From: an uncultured Lachnospiraceae bacterium
Lineage (GTDB): Bacteria; Bacillota; Clostridia; Lachnospirales; Lachnospiraceae
DNA: 64,000 nucleotides
Reading direction: 5' to 3'
Assembly: GCA_910586205.1 (NCBI GenBank)
Contig: CAJUGD010000013.1
Coordinates: 1-64,000, forward strand
Shown here: piece by piece, positions 42,775-53,618 of the stretch
Position numbering within the stretch: position 1 is the stretch's first letter
Layout: the number at the start of each line of letters is the position of its first letter
The notes under the pieces: model-generated
What the model was told of the DNA's origin: nothing
What the model saw: only the letters and a program-made list of their open reading frames with translations
Databases searched by the model: none
Program-made: the position numbers and the translations under genes

Positions 42775-45700
42775 TTACAAGTATTTTTTCTTCTTTTCTT
42801 CTATAAAAAACTCTGACGCTGTATTCTTAGAATCCGGACTTTCTGCCGGCTCATTGCTTTGACCGGATTTGGAAGCTTTATCTTGTGATAAAGCTTCTTC
42901 CTCCTGAGCCCTGTCTTGTTCTCCGGTCTTTATGGATGTGCCTTCCGGCCGGCTTTCTTCTGTCTTGAATTTCAATCTGCCACCCTCCGGCTGGTTTTCT
43001 TCTGCCTTAGATTCCATACTTTCCTCCTTCGGTTGGCTCTCTCCTCCCTTGGATTCCATACTTTCTTCCTCTGGCTGACTTTCTTCCTTCTTACTCTCCG
43101 TACTTCCGGTCTGCGGCTGACTTTCTTCCTTCTTAGATTCTGCACTCCCGGTCTCCGGCTGACTTTCTTCTTCTTTACTCTCCGTACTTTCTTCCTCCGG
43201 CTGGCTCTCTCCCGCCTCAGATTCCGCACTTTCGTCTTCCGGCTGGCTTTCCCCTTCCTCGGACTCCGTACTTTCTTCCTCCGGCTGGCTTTCCCCTTCT
43301 TCAGACTCCGTACTTCCCTCCTCCGGCTGGCTTTCTCCTTCCTCGGACTCTGTACTTCCTTCCTCCGGCTGGCTTTCTCCTTCCTCAGACTCTGTACTTC
43401 CTTCCTCCGGCTGGCTTTCTCCTTCCTCAGACTCCGTACTTCCTTCCTCCGGCTGGCTCTCTCCCTCCTCGGACTCCGTACTTCCTTCCTCTGGCTGGCT
43501 TTCTCCCTCCTCGGACTCCGTACTTCCGTCTTCCGGCTGGCTTTCCCCTTCCTCAGATTCTGTACTTTCTTCCTCAGGCCGGCTTTCTTCTGTCTTATCT
43601 TCCAAATCCTCCTTCGGCAGCTCCTCCTTTTCTTCAGGGGTCACATCATCCTCTAACAAAAGTCCATCCCCTTCAAAATCATTGGAGGCCTCCAAAAGAA
43701 TCGTCTCCTCATCCGAATCCACAAAAGCATCGCTGTCTTCCTCTGCTGCCGCCCATACGGTTACTTCCTGGGTTGGGCGCAGGATGCTGTCCCGGATAAC
43801 CACATCATCCTTTGGCTTTAACCGGTCTGCATCAGGAAGGATCAGCTGATAGGTAAAGCCATCTCCTTTTTTCTTCACCTGAAGGCTGGCTGAAAGCTCT
43901 GCCTCATAAGTATAGGGAAGCTGTGCCTCCTCATACTGTCCGTCAATGATCACCGTATAGTCTGACAGATCTCCTTCTATCCAGGCATCTGTGCTCTCGT
44001 CCTTTTCATAGACTGCCACCTGGTCTCCATCCTCAACAAGCTTGTAGGTACGGCTCTGCCCATCTTTTCCGGTCAGGGTCACTCCGTAGGCTTTGGCAGG
44101 CTCCTCACTGTCCCATGTCAGGACAATGGCATCTGCTGTCCATTCTTCTTCCTCTCCGTCCAGATCCGGATTGGCCTTCACTGTCACGGTAACTTTTCTT
44201 TCCTGGTTTTCCAAAAGCACTTTAGGAGTCTCAAGCTTTATATAAGGAAGCTGCCAGATATCCGGGTTTAACACCCACTTCGAGCTGACCTGCCCGTCTC
44301 CGGCTGAGATTCTGGTGCTGCACAGGATGTATTTTCCTGCAAATTCTGCCGGAATACCTGTAAGAATGTGGCTGTACTCTGTGCTGCTGTCTGTCTCCAT
44401 CATAACCGGAGATGACGGCTTTTCCCCGTCAGCGCCAGGGTAATAAGCCAGCAGGCCCTCCGGCTTTTCTCCGTCAGCGTCAGGGCTTGTCAGGGTATCC
44501 ATAGCTGCTCTTGCATGATCCTCTGTATCAAACACATAAGCCTTCAGCAGATATCCGCTGTCTCCGGACGGAATGCTCTGAGCGTCATTGGCAGTCACCA
44601 TAACCTTCAGCTTTTCCTCCATAAACTGCTTCATGGATAAGGGCTTTTCCTTCTCATACACCCAGTCTGCGTCCTTGCTCCAGCTCACAGAAGGCTCTGC
44701 AACTCTTGCCGGTATGGGAATCTCTGTGGTAATGCCGTCCACACTTCTGACATATTGTGTGTTTTCCTCTGAATCTGACGGCCGGGCCACCACAAAGATC
44801 AATCCCTTTCTGCCTGCATAAGCTTCCAGATTAACTGTCTTTTTATACTTTTCATCCTCCTTGTTTTCCTCGCCGGCCTCTAAGCCGTCCACAATCAGAA
44901 CCGCTTCCTCTAAGCTGGTTCCGTCCTCCTCATAGGGCTGGAAATATACATCATAATAGCTGCATCCATCCTCTGGCCGTACTGGATCCCACTGAATCTC
45001 ATAAAACAGCTCATCAATATCCGGATTCGTCACCTTAGGCTGGGACGGCCTGGGCAGACGCTTTCTGACCAGGTATGTTTTGACGGAGGATCGCCCAAGC
45101 TCTCCCCTGCCTTCCTCCCCCTTGCGGGTTACGGTCAGCTCCACCTCATCATAATCCCAATCCTCTGCGTCGATTGTCAGCCTGCAGTCCTCCACCTCCT
45201 TGCCGCTCAGCAAAACAATCTGATCCGCGCTCCCCCCTTCCTCCTTTTTCCGGATTCCGGTAAGAGAGACAAGATAAATATCGCCCTGCTGATATGTGTC
45301 CTCATCCCAGGAAAACGTATATTCCAACCGTTTATCCTGATTTTCTTCATAAGCAACATCCTCTGCCAGCACCGGATAAGGAAGCCAGACAATCAGGTTT
45401 TGGGATAACCACCGGCATTCCTCAAAGGTATATTGATTATCAAAAATCTTTTCTTCCAGCACCGGGCTGTAGGCATAAGTCCAGGCATTGGTATCCTCAC
45501 CCGTATAGGTGAAAATATTCGCCTTTTCCTTTTCCTCCAAATCTACCGGATAATAGGTATAGACCGGGCCTAAGCCGGGCTCCGCATACCATACCCGCAC
45601 ATGCAGATCCTCCACGTCTGCCAGATAAGAGGGCAGATCCGTAAATACTGCCGATGCCTTGCCGTTGGATGCGGTCAAAATATCCCTGCTCATAAATACT

Positions 45701-48700
45701 GCTGTTCTCTCCACATCCCCATCCTTCCAGGTTCCTATAAGTTCAGCCCGGTAGACAGGAGGCGTGGTAACATTGCCAGACCCGGAAGCATCCAGTGCAA
45801 CGGTAATTCTTATATCGGAAAAATTCGTTCCGGACACCTGGCATCCGGGCACTGCCTTTTTCAGCCCTGCCTTTTCCCCTAAGGTGATCTCCGGTGTGTA
45901 AGCAGGCAGATACGTAGGTACCGATATCTGAGAAGAATCGTCCACATCTGCATCCTGGCTGACAGCCTGAACCCGAAGCTGCTGAAGGGAATTTTTGCTT
46001 GCCAAAAGATAATTTCCCATAAGCCCGCCGTATCCGTCCGGACTCATCTCCAGGGAAGCCGTTCCATCCATAAAATCTACGGCAATGTGCCATTTGTCCC
46101 CATAATTTAAATAACTTTCCTGGTTTGCCAAACTAAACCGGTACAAAAGTTCGTCATTTTCGTTTTTGTCCAGCTCGATCCGAAGCTCCGGTTCCGGAAG
46201 TGTGGGCAGATTATCCGCACTGTCCTCGGAATCTCTCCACTCAGACGGCTCCACATCTTCAAACATACTGCATGACCTTACCTGGACACTCAGCGCATCT
46301 CCATAAGACGCCGCGGATTTAGGAAGCTTCAGTGTATATGTATCCGAATAAAATTCAAAATCCATAATCTTTTTGCTTCCTGCATACAAAGAAGCTTCAT
46401 ATTTGAAAGGATCGCTTCCTGGCCATGGCTCTACCTGGATGGCAAGCTGGCTTCCGTTTTTTTCCACATCTACCCGTTTAGGCAGCATCATTTCCCCGGC
46501 AATCATGTCCTCCTGAATGATATTGTTGCTGCTTTCTGTCTTATGGTAAGCATAGCGTACCTGTTCGTCAAAACTGCTTTCTTTCCTTAACACAGCCCCT
46601 AAGCCTCCATATTTTGAGGAAAGCTTAAACAGGACCGTTCCTACCGCCAGTTTTCTGTCTGTTCCCCGGTAAACCTTATCTTTTTCAATCTGGAGATTGG
46701 TCACTTTGGTTCCTGGGTTTAAAGCCACTGCATAGTCCTCACTATTATAAGAAATCAGGTATGCACAGCCTGTTCCCGCTCTTTTAAGAGTATCTGAGAT
46801 TGCCGTTGTCCCAGGAGGGCTGAAGCTGTTGATTCCTCCTGTCGGCTCATCACTGAAAAAGTAATTTCCCTCTGCCTGAAGCTTTCCCACATTCTGGCTA
46901 TTGGTGTCATAAGACACAATAGGATATCCCTTTTTCCTGTAATAATACCCGCTGTTGTTGCTGCTGTCATATTGAGGATGAACAGAATAGCAGTTTTTTA
47001 AAACCGTGTTGGCTGCTCCGTCCGCCCCATACCGCTCTCCGAAAATGCCTCCCACAAAAAGGTTTCCGCCGCCTCCTGTCAGCACGGCCGCAAAATTGCG
47101 GCACCTTTCTATATGCAGCTTAATGTTTCCGGTGGCTCTGCCGATCTGCTCCTGGCTTCTGGGATTATCGCAGGAGAAAAATCCTACGATCCCGGACGCC
47201 ATGGAATTGGAATAAATCTCCACTCCGGAACCGTTTACACAGTCCATCACCTGAATGGTATAATTCTGCGCTCCCTTGGCGCTGCCGGACTCATATGCTG
47301 TCACGTTTCCTAAAATACCTGCACTGTCATTGGCGCAATTTCCATTGCTTCTGCCTGTCTGTCCGAAAATATTGCCGTAATTCCCGCAGCTTATGATGTT
47401 GTATTCATTTCCCTCATAGGCATGGTAAAGCTGGGCCACAATGCCTCCTGACGCGCCTACCCATCCGGTTCCGTAGGTAGTCTGCAGATTGCCGTAATTA
47501 TAACACTGCTCTAAAGTTCCTCCGGTACCGGTCCACTGCCCTAAGACGCCTCCTGAGTAATGAGTCCGCAGGCAGTATACTGTGCCGTAGTTGACACAGC
47601 CCTTCAGCTTCCATCCATCCCTGGTAGTATTATTCTGGTTGCCGATGATTCCTCCGGCAAACCGGTTGGTGTCATTAGACGAAAGCTGTCTTCCCACAAA
47701 TGCCTGGTTCAGCAAAAAGGAAAGATCCTCCTCCGATTCATTCATGCCGATGATTCCTCCGGTACCCACTCCTATGGCATCCGACTTATTATTCAGATAC
47801 CAGTCTCCCGTGGCACAATAATCCACCTTTCCTTCAGGACCATTGTAAGCAGTAATGCCTCCCAGATTGCCGTTTACGGACAAGATCAGAACCAGGCTCC
47901 GCCCGCTGCTCACACTGCGATTTGATCCATCATAGACAAAGTTTTCCAACGGAGCCCTGTTGGTTCCGTTCCAAGTCACATAGCTGTCGTCCGCAGCGAT
48001 TCCGTAAAGTTCTGCCCTGTCTGCCAGCTCTTTTCCTGTCAGGCCCTGAATGTCTCCGGCTGCGCCTTCTGCCATCAGCTCCTCTGTCACCGCATCCCCG
48101 GACAGCCTCAGGCTTCCCTTATTGTATCCTACAATTCCTCCGGCCATCCCGCTTTCTGCCTCAATCCTGCTGGTTTTGCTGCCCTTTTCAATCAGACATC
48201 CCAGAATCTCCCCTGTGCTGTCATTTTTCCCGGCCACGCCCCCTGCATGGGAGGATAAAGCCTCCTTCTGGGCTGCCGTACTGGTGCTGGTAGCCGTATA
48301 CACCCCGTCAATGGTCATGGTAATGCCTTTAACCCTGCACTCTGTAATCTCTCCTTTGTTGTCCCCGGCTATGCCTCCATAACACGCGCCTGTTGTGCCT
48401 CCCTTATCCTCTGTAATGGTTCCGGAAAAGGTGCAGCCCTCCACCTTAGCGCCTTCCTGGTTTCTTCCTGCAATGCCGCCTAAGTATTGATAATTCCTTT
48501 CTGCGGTGAGATCGATTCCCTTGGAGCCAACGGTAATGTTCTCTATCAGCCAGTTCTCCTCCTGATCTCCTTTTTCCTCCTCCCCGTTCTCTCCGGCTAC
48601 TCCGCCCACACTTACGTCTCCGGAGCTTAAATCCAGCTCCGGCATATAAGACAGATTAACCTCCACTGTCTTCATGTCATCAAGCTCAGCCTCGCCGGAA

Positions 48701-51700
48701 ATATATCCCAAATTTCTTCCGGCCACTCCGCCTGCTGCACCTGCGTCTCCCGATATACGGATTCCGCCAAGAGGCACACTGGCCAGCACTCGTCCGCTTT
48801 CATAATTCACGGCACAGACAGCTCCTAAGGCATCGCTTCCCTCGCTGCGGATCTCAAGACTTCCTGCCTTTCCTTCCTCTCCCACAAAGCACTGGATCAG
48901 CTCACCGTAGTTTTCTGCTGCGATTCCGCCGGCATAGCCCTGATCGCTGCTGACGGAACCTGTATTTTCACATTCCCTCAGCACGGCATTTTTCAGGTTC
49001 ACTGCCACAATGCCTCCTGCCGAACCCCGGTCTGCTGTCACAGAATCCGATTGATTTCTGGCCCGGATGATTTCTGCCTGGACGTCTCCAATGAGATCTT
49101 CACCAAAGCCTTCATCAGAGCCAAAGCCATCCTCCTCGTCATTTGACGTCAGTGATCCTGCGATCCCTCCTGTATATCCTTCTCGGGTACGAACCAAAGC
49201 TGCCCTGCAGGTCAGATATGTCCCCTCGTCAGCTTTCAGTATCCCCTCGTGGATTCCCACGATTCCGCCGGCTTTCTTAAAGCCCGTAACGCTTACATGG
49301 CTTCCCACAGCCACCACCTCGTCACCGGCCGTCCCATGGCCGTCCACAGCAATCACGCCGCCTTTTTTATTCCAGCCTGCGATTCCTCCGATTCCGATTC
49401 CTTCCATTCCCTGGATAAAGCGGCCGCTCACGCTGGTATCCTCTGACACCTGCACCACTCCGCTGTTTCCTCCGGCGATTCCTCCGGCATAATTTCCATA
49501 AGCCGTCACATTGGCCTGGTTTTCATTATCCTTTAAGATTCCGCCCTTTAAGTTCCAGCCGGCAATCCCGCCTACATAACTATGCCCCGAGATCGTCCTT
49601 CCGGACCGGGTGCTGCATTTGGCAATCGTACCAGAAGAATAAGACCATTCCCTGCCTGTAAAATCCCGATAAGTTTTGTTCTGCTCCCCGCTGTGGCTTG
49701 AATCCACATGAATGTTCAGCCCTACAATCCCGCCGATATAGTTTAAGGATGCATTGCCGAAATTGTCCGAGAGCTCACAGTTAAACACGCCCCCTGCATT
49801 AAATCCCACAATTCCGCCCAGTCCTGCCACCCCGCTGATGCTGCCGGTGTTGGAGCAGTGGTCAATGACCTGATTGTCTAAGTTGGAGCTGATCATGCCG
49901 CCGGTCATGTATATCTCAACATCCTCCTCATCGGCAAGCTCTGATATATCGATTTCCTGATGCTCTAAATATTCCTTCAGGGAAACTCCCTTTGGATCTG
50001 CATCTATGCTCCTCTCAATACTGCCCCCGTTCCTGCAGTTTTTAAGGATTAGAAGGCTGTTTTTCTCACAGTACCCCACAATGCCGCCTGCATAATAATC
50101 AGAACGGATGGGAATATTGTTGTTCATATTCTCTAAGCTGCCTGCCGCGTCATTTATATCGTTGGAAAGGGTCAGGCTATAGCTGTTGTTTGACTTTAAC
50201 ACATTTGCAGGAGTCCTGTTTTCCTCAAGCTCAGGAAGAAGCCTCGGCAGTTTTCCCTCCAGCAGATAATCCCTTACAGACTGTCCGCCCAACTGGCCTG
50301 AGGTGTAGGTTCTCTGATACCCGATCACGCCGCCGGTAAATGCTTTTCCGGAAATACTTCCCAACACATTGTCCGCCCTGAGCCGATCCATCTTTACATT
50401 CTCGAACAGCTCCACCACATTGGCTCCGATACAGCCGCCTACGCAGTACTGTCCCCGCACACCGGATGGCCGGATGGTAAGATTCTTTGTCAGAATATCC
50501 TCCGACGCATTCAGGCCGATACAGCCGCCTGCCCCGTCGCCGAACCCATACACCTGTCCTCCGATCAGGCTGTAGCTTACATCAAGGCTTCCTTCCCTGT
50601 CGTTAAAGCCGATAATGCCGCCCACATAATCCTTTCCCACCACCACGCTGGAAACCGACTTTACGGTAATGGACTCGCTTTCTGCCTCAAACACAACCTT
50701 TCCGTTATTATATCCTGCCAGTCCTCCCACACAGCTTCCCGCTGCCTGCCATTTATGGACAATCTGGTTAAAGATGGAGTGATCATAATCAGACAAATAG
50801 CTGGCACAGTTTTTAAGCTCTCCCGTTTTCCCGTTGTAGCCTGCAATGCCGCCGATATAGCGTCCGTAACCTGCTGCCACCCCGTTGTTGATACAGTCTA
50901 TAATTGTAGTGGAAATGTCGTCCTCACCGTCGCCGCCGTTTTTGCCTACAATGCCGCCCACATAGCTGTTGCCGATCACATAGCTGGCATTGATTGTCAC
51001 GGTCACTCCGTCCATTCCCATAATAGCCTCACGGGCATCATTGGATAAACCGCCTGCAATGCCTCCCACATAGTCCGATCCAAGGATATAGCCTCCTTTG
51101 CTGGTACTGCATCCGGAAAGGCAGCTATTGCTTCCATAGCCCAAAATACCTCCCACATACTGGCCCACCAGGCTTACATCCTTTTTGTCAAAAGAAAACT
51201 CATAGCCGCTGGAACGACCGGAAATACTGGTGGAAGTCTCCACCCGGGCCTGATGGGCAAAGCCTAAAATCCCGCCAAAATATCTTCCCTCCAGCCTTGC
51301 CTCTGCCTCCTCATGGCTCCCGTCCTGGCTGCACAAAATCAGCCCGTCATTAAAGCAATCCTTTATGACAGGAGCCTTGGCGCTCTCTCCTGCCGAAACC
51401 CCGCCGTCATAAATACCGGTCAGACGTCCTCCGATCCCTCCGGCAAACAGATTTCCCGTAACATCTGCGTGATTCTGGCAGTAGGTAAGGGTTACTCCCT
51501 CTCCTGTCCAGCCATATCCAAAGATTCCTCCTACTCCCAAAGCTGTGCCCGCAGCCTTTTCCTGAAGCTCTTTATTCTCCCTTGCAGCAAACTGCGGTTC
51601 AGGAAGATTGGCAGTGACTGATCCTTCCATCACAAGCTCCCAGGCCGGCTGCCCGGCTCCTTCTGTTATATCCAGGGCCTTTAATGTTTTGTCACTGTCC

Positions 51701-53562
51701 TCTGCGGCTGCCAGAATCCCTGCAATGCCTCCTACTCCAAGAGGTTCATTCTCTGCTCTCGTCTGCCCCTTTGGATACAGAACCTTTACCGTATCCTGAC
51801 CTTTTTTATCCTTGCTCACCAGCACGGATATCTCACTGAGAGCTCCTTGGCTTCTGCCGCACAAAATGCCTGCGCCCCACAGATAATCAAAAGAAACTCC
51901 CTCCTCCGGCAAAATCTCCAGAGACAGAACCGGATTTTGAAAAGTCACCTTGCTGACCCTTCCCTCGATCTCTCCGAACAGCCCCACATATCTGGTATAG
52001 CGGCGGTTCAGTTTGTTCTCTTCCTTATCCGCTCCATAAAGCTTTTCTGTTATCTCATCCTTTGGCATGGAATCAGCTCCCAGACAAAGGTTTGCCAGAG
52101 ACGTAGATGATGCCTTCCCGGTCAGGCTGTGACGGGCGCTTAAAAGCCGGATGGACGGGAAATCAAGAGCTGCCTCCTCTGTGCCGTTAGCTCCCCACAA
52201 AAGCTCCATCTTGCCGCTGCCGTCGTCTGCTTCCTTTAATTCATACATTCCCACGCCTGACAAAGTCCAGTCCATGTTCCGGCCGGCCAGCACAAAGTCC
52301 GCTTCCTTGTCTTGATCATAATACCGGATATTGGACAGATGCCGGAACCGGGTAATATCAGCCTCTAAAACATCCTCCTTTATCCTGGCGTTTGCAAACA
52401 GTGTATTTTCCTCATTGGAGCGAAGGGGGCTGCTTTCCCGGTACTCTCTAAAGTCTCCCTCTGTCTCCGCATAAGTAGGCCGGACAGTGATCACTGCATA
52501 CAGATCCAAAGGTTCTGCCAAAGCCTTCATGCTCTCACTGCCTGACGCGGCCAGACGGGTAATGCTGGTACTGTATTTTCTTGTAATATCTGCTCCTTCC
52601 GCCCCGGTCTTTGCATTCAAGACTTCCATAAGCTCGGACGACATCATTCCGTCCAACACCAGGGAAAATCTGCCGCTGTCCTCCTGATATGTCAGAGGAA
52701 AGTTCCAATCTCCCACCTCTGTTTTTTCCGCGTCCACAAGCGTCAAAGAAGCAATCTCATTATTCTTGATCCATTTCCCCTGACCCAGCTTATACAGATC
52801 CACCTCTGTGGAAAACAGCTCCTGGTCAGTTCCTTTATTATAGAAAGAAATGTCATAGGCCACATCCAGGCTTTTATGTCTGGAGTTGCCGGACCAGTTT
52901 AAGGAAAGGGTCTCTCCATTGACTAAGTTAATGGTAGTCACCTTCAGGCGAATAGGCTTTAACTCCACCACATTGACCACATCCTCCACTGAGTAGTAGC
53001 CTAAAAGCTTGCTGCGCCTGTTGTCATATCCCCGGTAAGATTCTCCGGCGTTTATATTCCATACCCCTGTGCCTCCCTCTGCCCCGTCATAAGCCAGACC
53101 GCGGCAATGGGTCCCGTAAAAGGCAGAATACACCTGCCCGGTTTCCACATCAATCTCAATACCAATGGAACCACTTAAAAATTCCTGGTCATAAATACTG
53201 CTCCCAAGCAGCTTCCGCACCTGATTTTCCGATTTAGACGGCTCCGGAGCATTGCTGCCGTTCATGGTGATCAGATAAATGCGTTTATGTTCCGGATCTG
53301 CCTCCGTAAAGGTACTGTTGCACGTTCCGTAATAAATCACCTCCCGGCGAAATTCATCCCACTCGCCGGAGGTACGATACCAGGTCAGAGATGCTTCCGC
53401 CGCTAAGTATGCGGTTTTCGCATTAGATTCATTTTTTCGGAATTCTGCCAGCTTAATATAATGGATGGCAGAGGGAATGGCCGCTGCCGCCAAAATACTG
53501 ATGATGACCAACACCACCACCAATTCAGTTAAAGTAAATCCTTCGTTGGAATTTCTGTTCAT
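42775..53562 (-). CDS. Giant type IV pilin-adhesin (3,595 aa)
   Basis: Leader MNRNSNEG, then FTLTELVVVLVIISILAAAA with Glu at +5: a normal prepilin start and TM helix. Residues 32-600 are a beta-rich region. Residues about 605-2175 hold some 35 GGIAG/GGIVG-type repeats (GLUG-like, as in surface adhesins and IgA-protease-like proteins). Residues about 2240-3250 contain Ig/FN3-like strands (RPSQPKVTNPDIDELFYEIQ). Residues about 3325-3548 are some sixteen 14-residue repeats of the type ESQPEEGSTESEEG. There is no LPXTG or C-terminal membrane anchor. The start at 53562 (GGAAGG at 6 bases) is preferred to 17 upstream codons. Estimated mass is near 390 kDa. The probable role is a pilus-borne adhesin. 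Confidence 0.9.
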   Translation of the reverse strand: MNRNSNEGFTLTELVVVLVIISILAAAAIPSAIHYIKLAEFRKNESNAKTAYLAAEASLTWYRTSGEWDEFRREVIYYGTCNSTFTEADPEHKRIYLITMNGSNAPEPSKSENQVRKLLGSSIYDQEFLSGSIGIEIDVETGQVYSAFYGTHCRGLAYDGAEGGTGVWNINAGESYRGYDNRRSKLLGYYSVEDVVNVVELKPIRLKVTTINLVNGETLSLNWSGNSRHKSLDVAYDISFYNKGTDQELFSTEVDLYKLGQGKWIKNNEIASLTLVDAEKTEVGDWNFPLTYQEDSGRFSLVLDGMMSSELMEVLNAKTGAEGADITRKYSTSITRLAASGSESMKALAEPLDLYAVITVRPTYAETEGDFREYRESSPLRSNEENTLFANARIKEDVLEADITRFRHLSNIRYYDQDKEADFVLAGRNMDWTLSGVGMYELKEADDGSGKMELLWGANGTEEAALDFPSIRLLSARHSLTGKASSTSLANLCLGADSMPKDEITEKLYGADKEENKLNRRYTRYVGLFGEIEGRVSKVTFQNPVLSLEILPEEGVSFDYLWGAGILCGRSQGALSEISVLVSKDKKGQDTVKVLYPKGQTRAENEPLGVGGIAGILAAAEDSDKTLKALDITEGAGQPAWELVMEGSVTANLPEPQFAARENKELQEKAAGTALGVGGIFGYGWTGEGVTLTYCQNHADVTGNLFAGGIGGRLTGIYDGGVSAGESAKAPVIKDCFNDGLILCSQDGSHEEAEARLEGRYFGGILGFAHQARVETSTSISGRSSGYEFSFDKKDVSLVGQYVGGILGYGSNSCLSGCSTSKGGYILGSDYVGGIAGGLSNDAREAIMGMDGVTVTINASYVIGNSYVGGIVGKNGGDGEDDISTTIIDCINNGVAAGYGRYIGGIAGYNGKTGELKNCASYLSDYDHSIFNQIVHKWQAAGSCVGGLAGYNNGKVVFEAESESITVKSVSSVVVGKDYVGGIIGFNDREGSLDVSYSLIGGQVYGFGDGAGGCIGLNASEDILTKNLTIRPSGVRGQYCVGGCIGANVVELFENVKMDRLRADNVLGSISGKAFTGGVIGYQRTYTSGQLGGQSVRDYLLEGKLPRLLPELEENRTPANVLKSNNSYSLTLSNDINDAAGSLENMNNNIPIRSDYYAGGIVGYCEKNSLLILKNCRNGGSIERSIDADPKGVSLKEYLEHQEIDISELADEEDVEIYMTGGMISSNLDNQVIDHCSNTGSISGVAGLGGIVGFNAGGVFNCELSDNFGNASLNYIGGIVGLNIHVDSSHSGEQNKTYRDFTGREWSYSSGTIAKCSTRSGRTISGHSYVGGIAGWNLKGGILKDNENQANVTAYGNYAGGIAGGNSGVVQVSEDTSVSGRFIQGMEGIGIGGIAGWNKKGGVIAVDGHGTAGDEVVAVGSHVSVTGFKKAGGIVGIHEGILKADEGTYLTCRAALVRTREGYTGGIAGSLTSNDEEDGFGSDEGFGEDLIGDVQAEIIRARNQSDSVTADRGSAGGIVAVNLKNAVLRECENTGSVSSDQGYAGGIAAENYGELIQCFVGEEGKAGSLEIRSEGSDALGAVCAVNYESGRVLASVPLGGIRISGDAGAAGGVAGRNLGYISGEAELDDMKTVEVNLSYMPELDLSSGDVSVGGVAGENGEEEKGDQEENWLIENITVGSKGIDLTAERNYQYLGGIAGRNQEGAKVEGCTFSGTITEDKGGTTGACYGGIAGDNKGEITECRVKGITMTIDGVYTATSTSTAAQKEALSSHAGGVAGKNDSTGEILGCLIEKGSKTSRIEAESGMAGGIVGYNKGSLRLSGDAVTEELMAEGAAGDIQGLTGKELADRAELYGIAADDSYVTWNGTNRAPLENFVYDGSNRSVSSGRSLVLILSVNGNLGGITAYNGPEGKVDYCATGDWYLNNKSDAIGVGTGGIIGMNESEEDLSFLLNQAFVGRQLSSNDTNRFAGGIIGNQNNTTRDGWKLKGCVNYGTVYCLRTHYSGGVLGQWTGTGGTLEQCYNYGNLQTTYGTGWVGASGGIVAQLYHAYEGNEYNIISCGNYGNIFGQTGRSNGNCANDSAGILGNVTAYESGSAKGAQNYTIQVMDCVNGSGVEIYSNSMASGIVGFFSCDNPRSQEQIGRATGNIKLHIERCRNFAAVLTGGGGNLFVGGIFGERYGADGAANTVLKNCYSVHPQYDSSNNSGYYYRKKGYPIVSYDTNSQNVGKLQAEGNYFFSDEPTGGINSFSPPGTTAISDTLKRAGTGCAYLISYNSEDYAVALNPGTKVTNLQIEKDKVYRGTDRKLAVGTVLFKLSSKYGGLGAVLRKESSFDEQVRYAYHKTESSNNIIQEDMIAGEMMLPKRVDVEKNGSQLAIQVEPWPGSDPFKYEASLYAGSKKIMDFEFYSDTYTLKLPKSAASYGDALSVQVRSCSMFEDVEPSEWRDSEDSADNLPTLPEPELRIELDKNENDELLYRFSLANQESYLNYGDKWHIAVDFMDGTASLEMSPDGYGGLMGNYLLASKNSLQQLRVQAVSQDADVDDSSQISVPTYLPAYTPEITLGEKAGLKKAVPGCQVSGTNFSDIRITVALDASGSGNVTTPPVYRAELIGTWKDGDVERTAVFMSRDILTASNGKASAVFTDLPSYLADVEDLHVRVWYAEPGLGPVYTYYPVDLEEKEKANIFTYTGEDTNAWTYAYSPVLEEKIFDNQYTFEECRWLSQNLIVWLPYPVLAEDVAYEENQDKRLEYTFSWDEDTYQQGDIYLVSLTGIRKKEEGGSADQIVLLSGKEVEDCRLTIDAEDWDYDEVELTVTRKGEEGRGELGRSSVKTYLVRKRLPRPSQPKVTNPDIDELFYEIQWDPVRPEDGCSYYDVYFQPYEEDGTSLEEAVLIVDGLEAGEENKEDEKYKKTVNLEAYAGRKGLIFVVARPSDSEENTQYVRSVDGITTEIPIPARVAEPSVSWSKDADWVYEKEKPLSMKQFMEEKLKVMVTANDAQSIPSGDSGYLLKAYVFDTEDHARAAMDTLTSPDADGEKPEGLLAYYPGADGEKPSSPVMMETDSSTEYSHILTGIPAEFAGKYILCSTRISAGDGQVSSKWVLNPDIWQLPYIKLETPKVLLENQERKVTVTVKANPDLDGEEEEWTADAIVLTWDSEEPAKAYGVTLTGKDGQSRTYKLVEDGDQVAVYEKDESTDAWIEGDLSDYTVIIDGQYEEAQLPYTYEAELSASLQVKKKGDGFTYQLILPDADRLKPKDDVVIRDSILRPTQEVTVWAAAEEDSDAFVDSDEETILLEASNDFEGDGLLLEDDVTPEEKEELPKEDLEDKTEESRPEEESTESEEGESQPEDGSTESEEGESQPEEGSTESEEGESQPEEGSTESEEGESQPEEGSTESEEGESQPEEGSTESEEGESQPEEGSTESEEGESQPEEESTESEEGESQPEDESAESEAGESQPEEESTESKEEESQPETGSAESKKEESQPQTGSTESKKEESQPEEESMESKGGESQPKEESMESKAEENQPEGGRLKFKTEESRPEGTSIKTGEQDRAQEEEALSQDKASKSGQSNEPAESPDSKNTASEFFIEEKKKKYL
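42918..43590 (-). repeat. 42-bp tandem repeat array in giant pilin gene
   Basis: About sixteen direct repeats of 42 bases (14 codons), the central five encoding identical units and the outer ones drifting. All keep frame, so copy number can change without breaking the gene. The encoded segment is Glu/Ser/Pro-rich and highly acidic, probably an extended stalk. Confidence 0.85.
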
Positions 53563-53618
53563 AGCTTTCCTTCCTGGTTTAACCGTCCTGCATCGATGTT
53601 TACTGCCATGCATGGATC

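Noticed and set aside
42918..43590. CRISPR array
   Set aside because: The units are contiguous 42-base coding repeats with no unique spacers, and no cas genes are near.
42916..43656. A 246-codon open frame on the plus strand inside the giant pilin gene
   Set aside because: It is the mirror of the tandem repeat; a repeat of 42 bases keeps any stop-free antisense frame open. It has no ribosome site and an implausible Leu/Phe-rich product.
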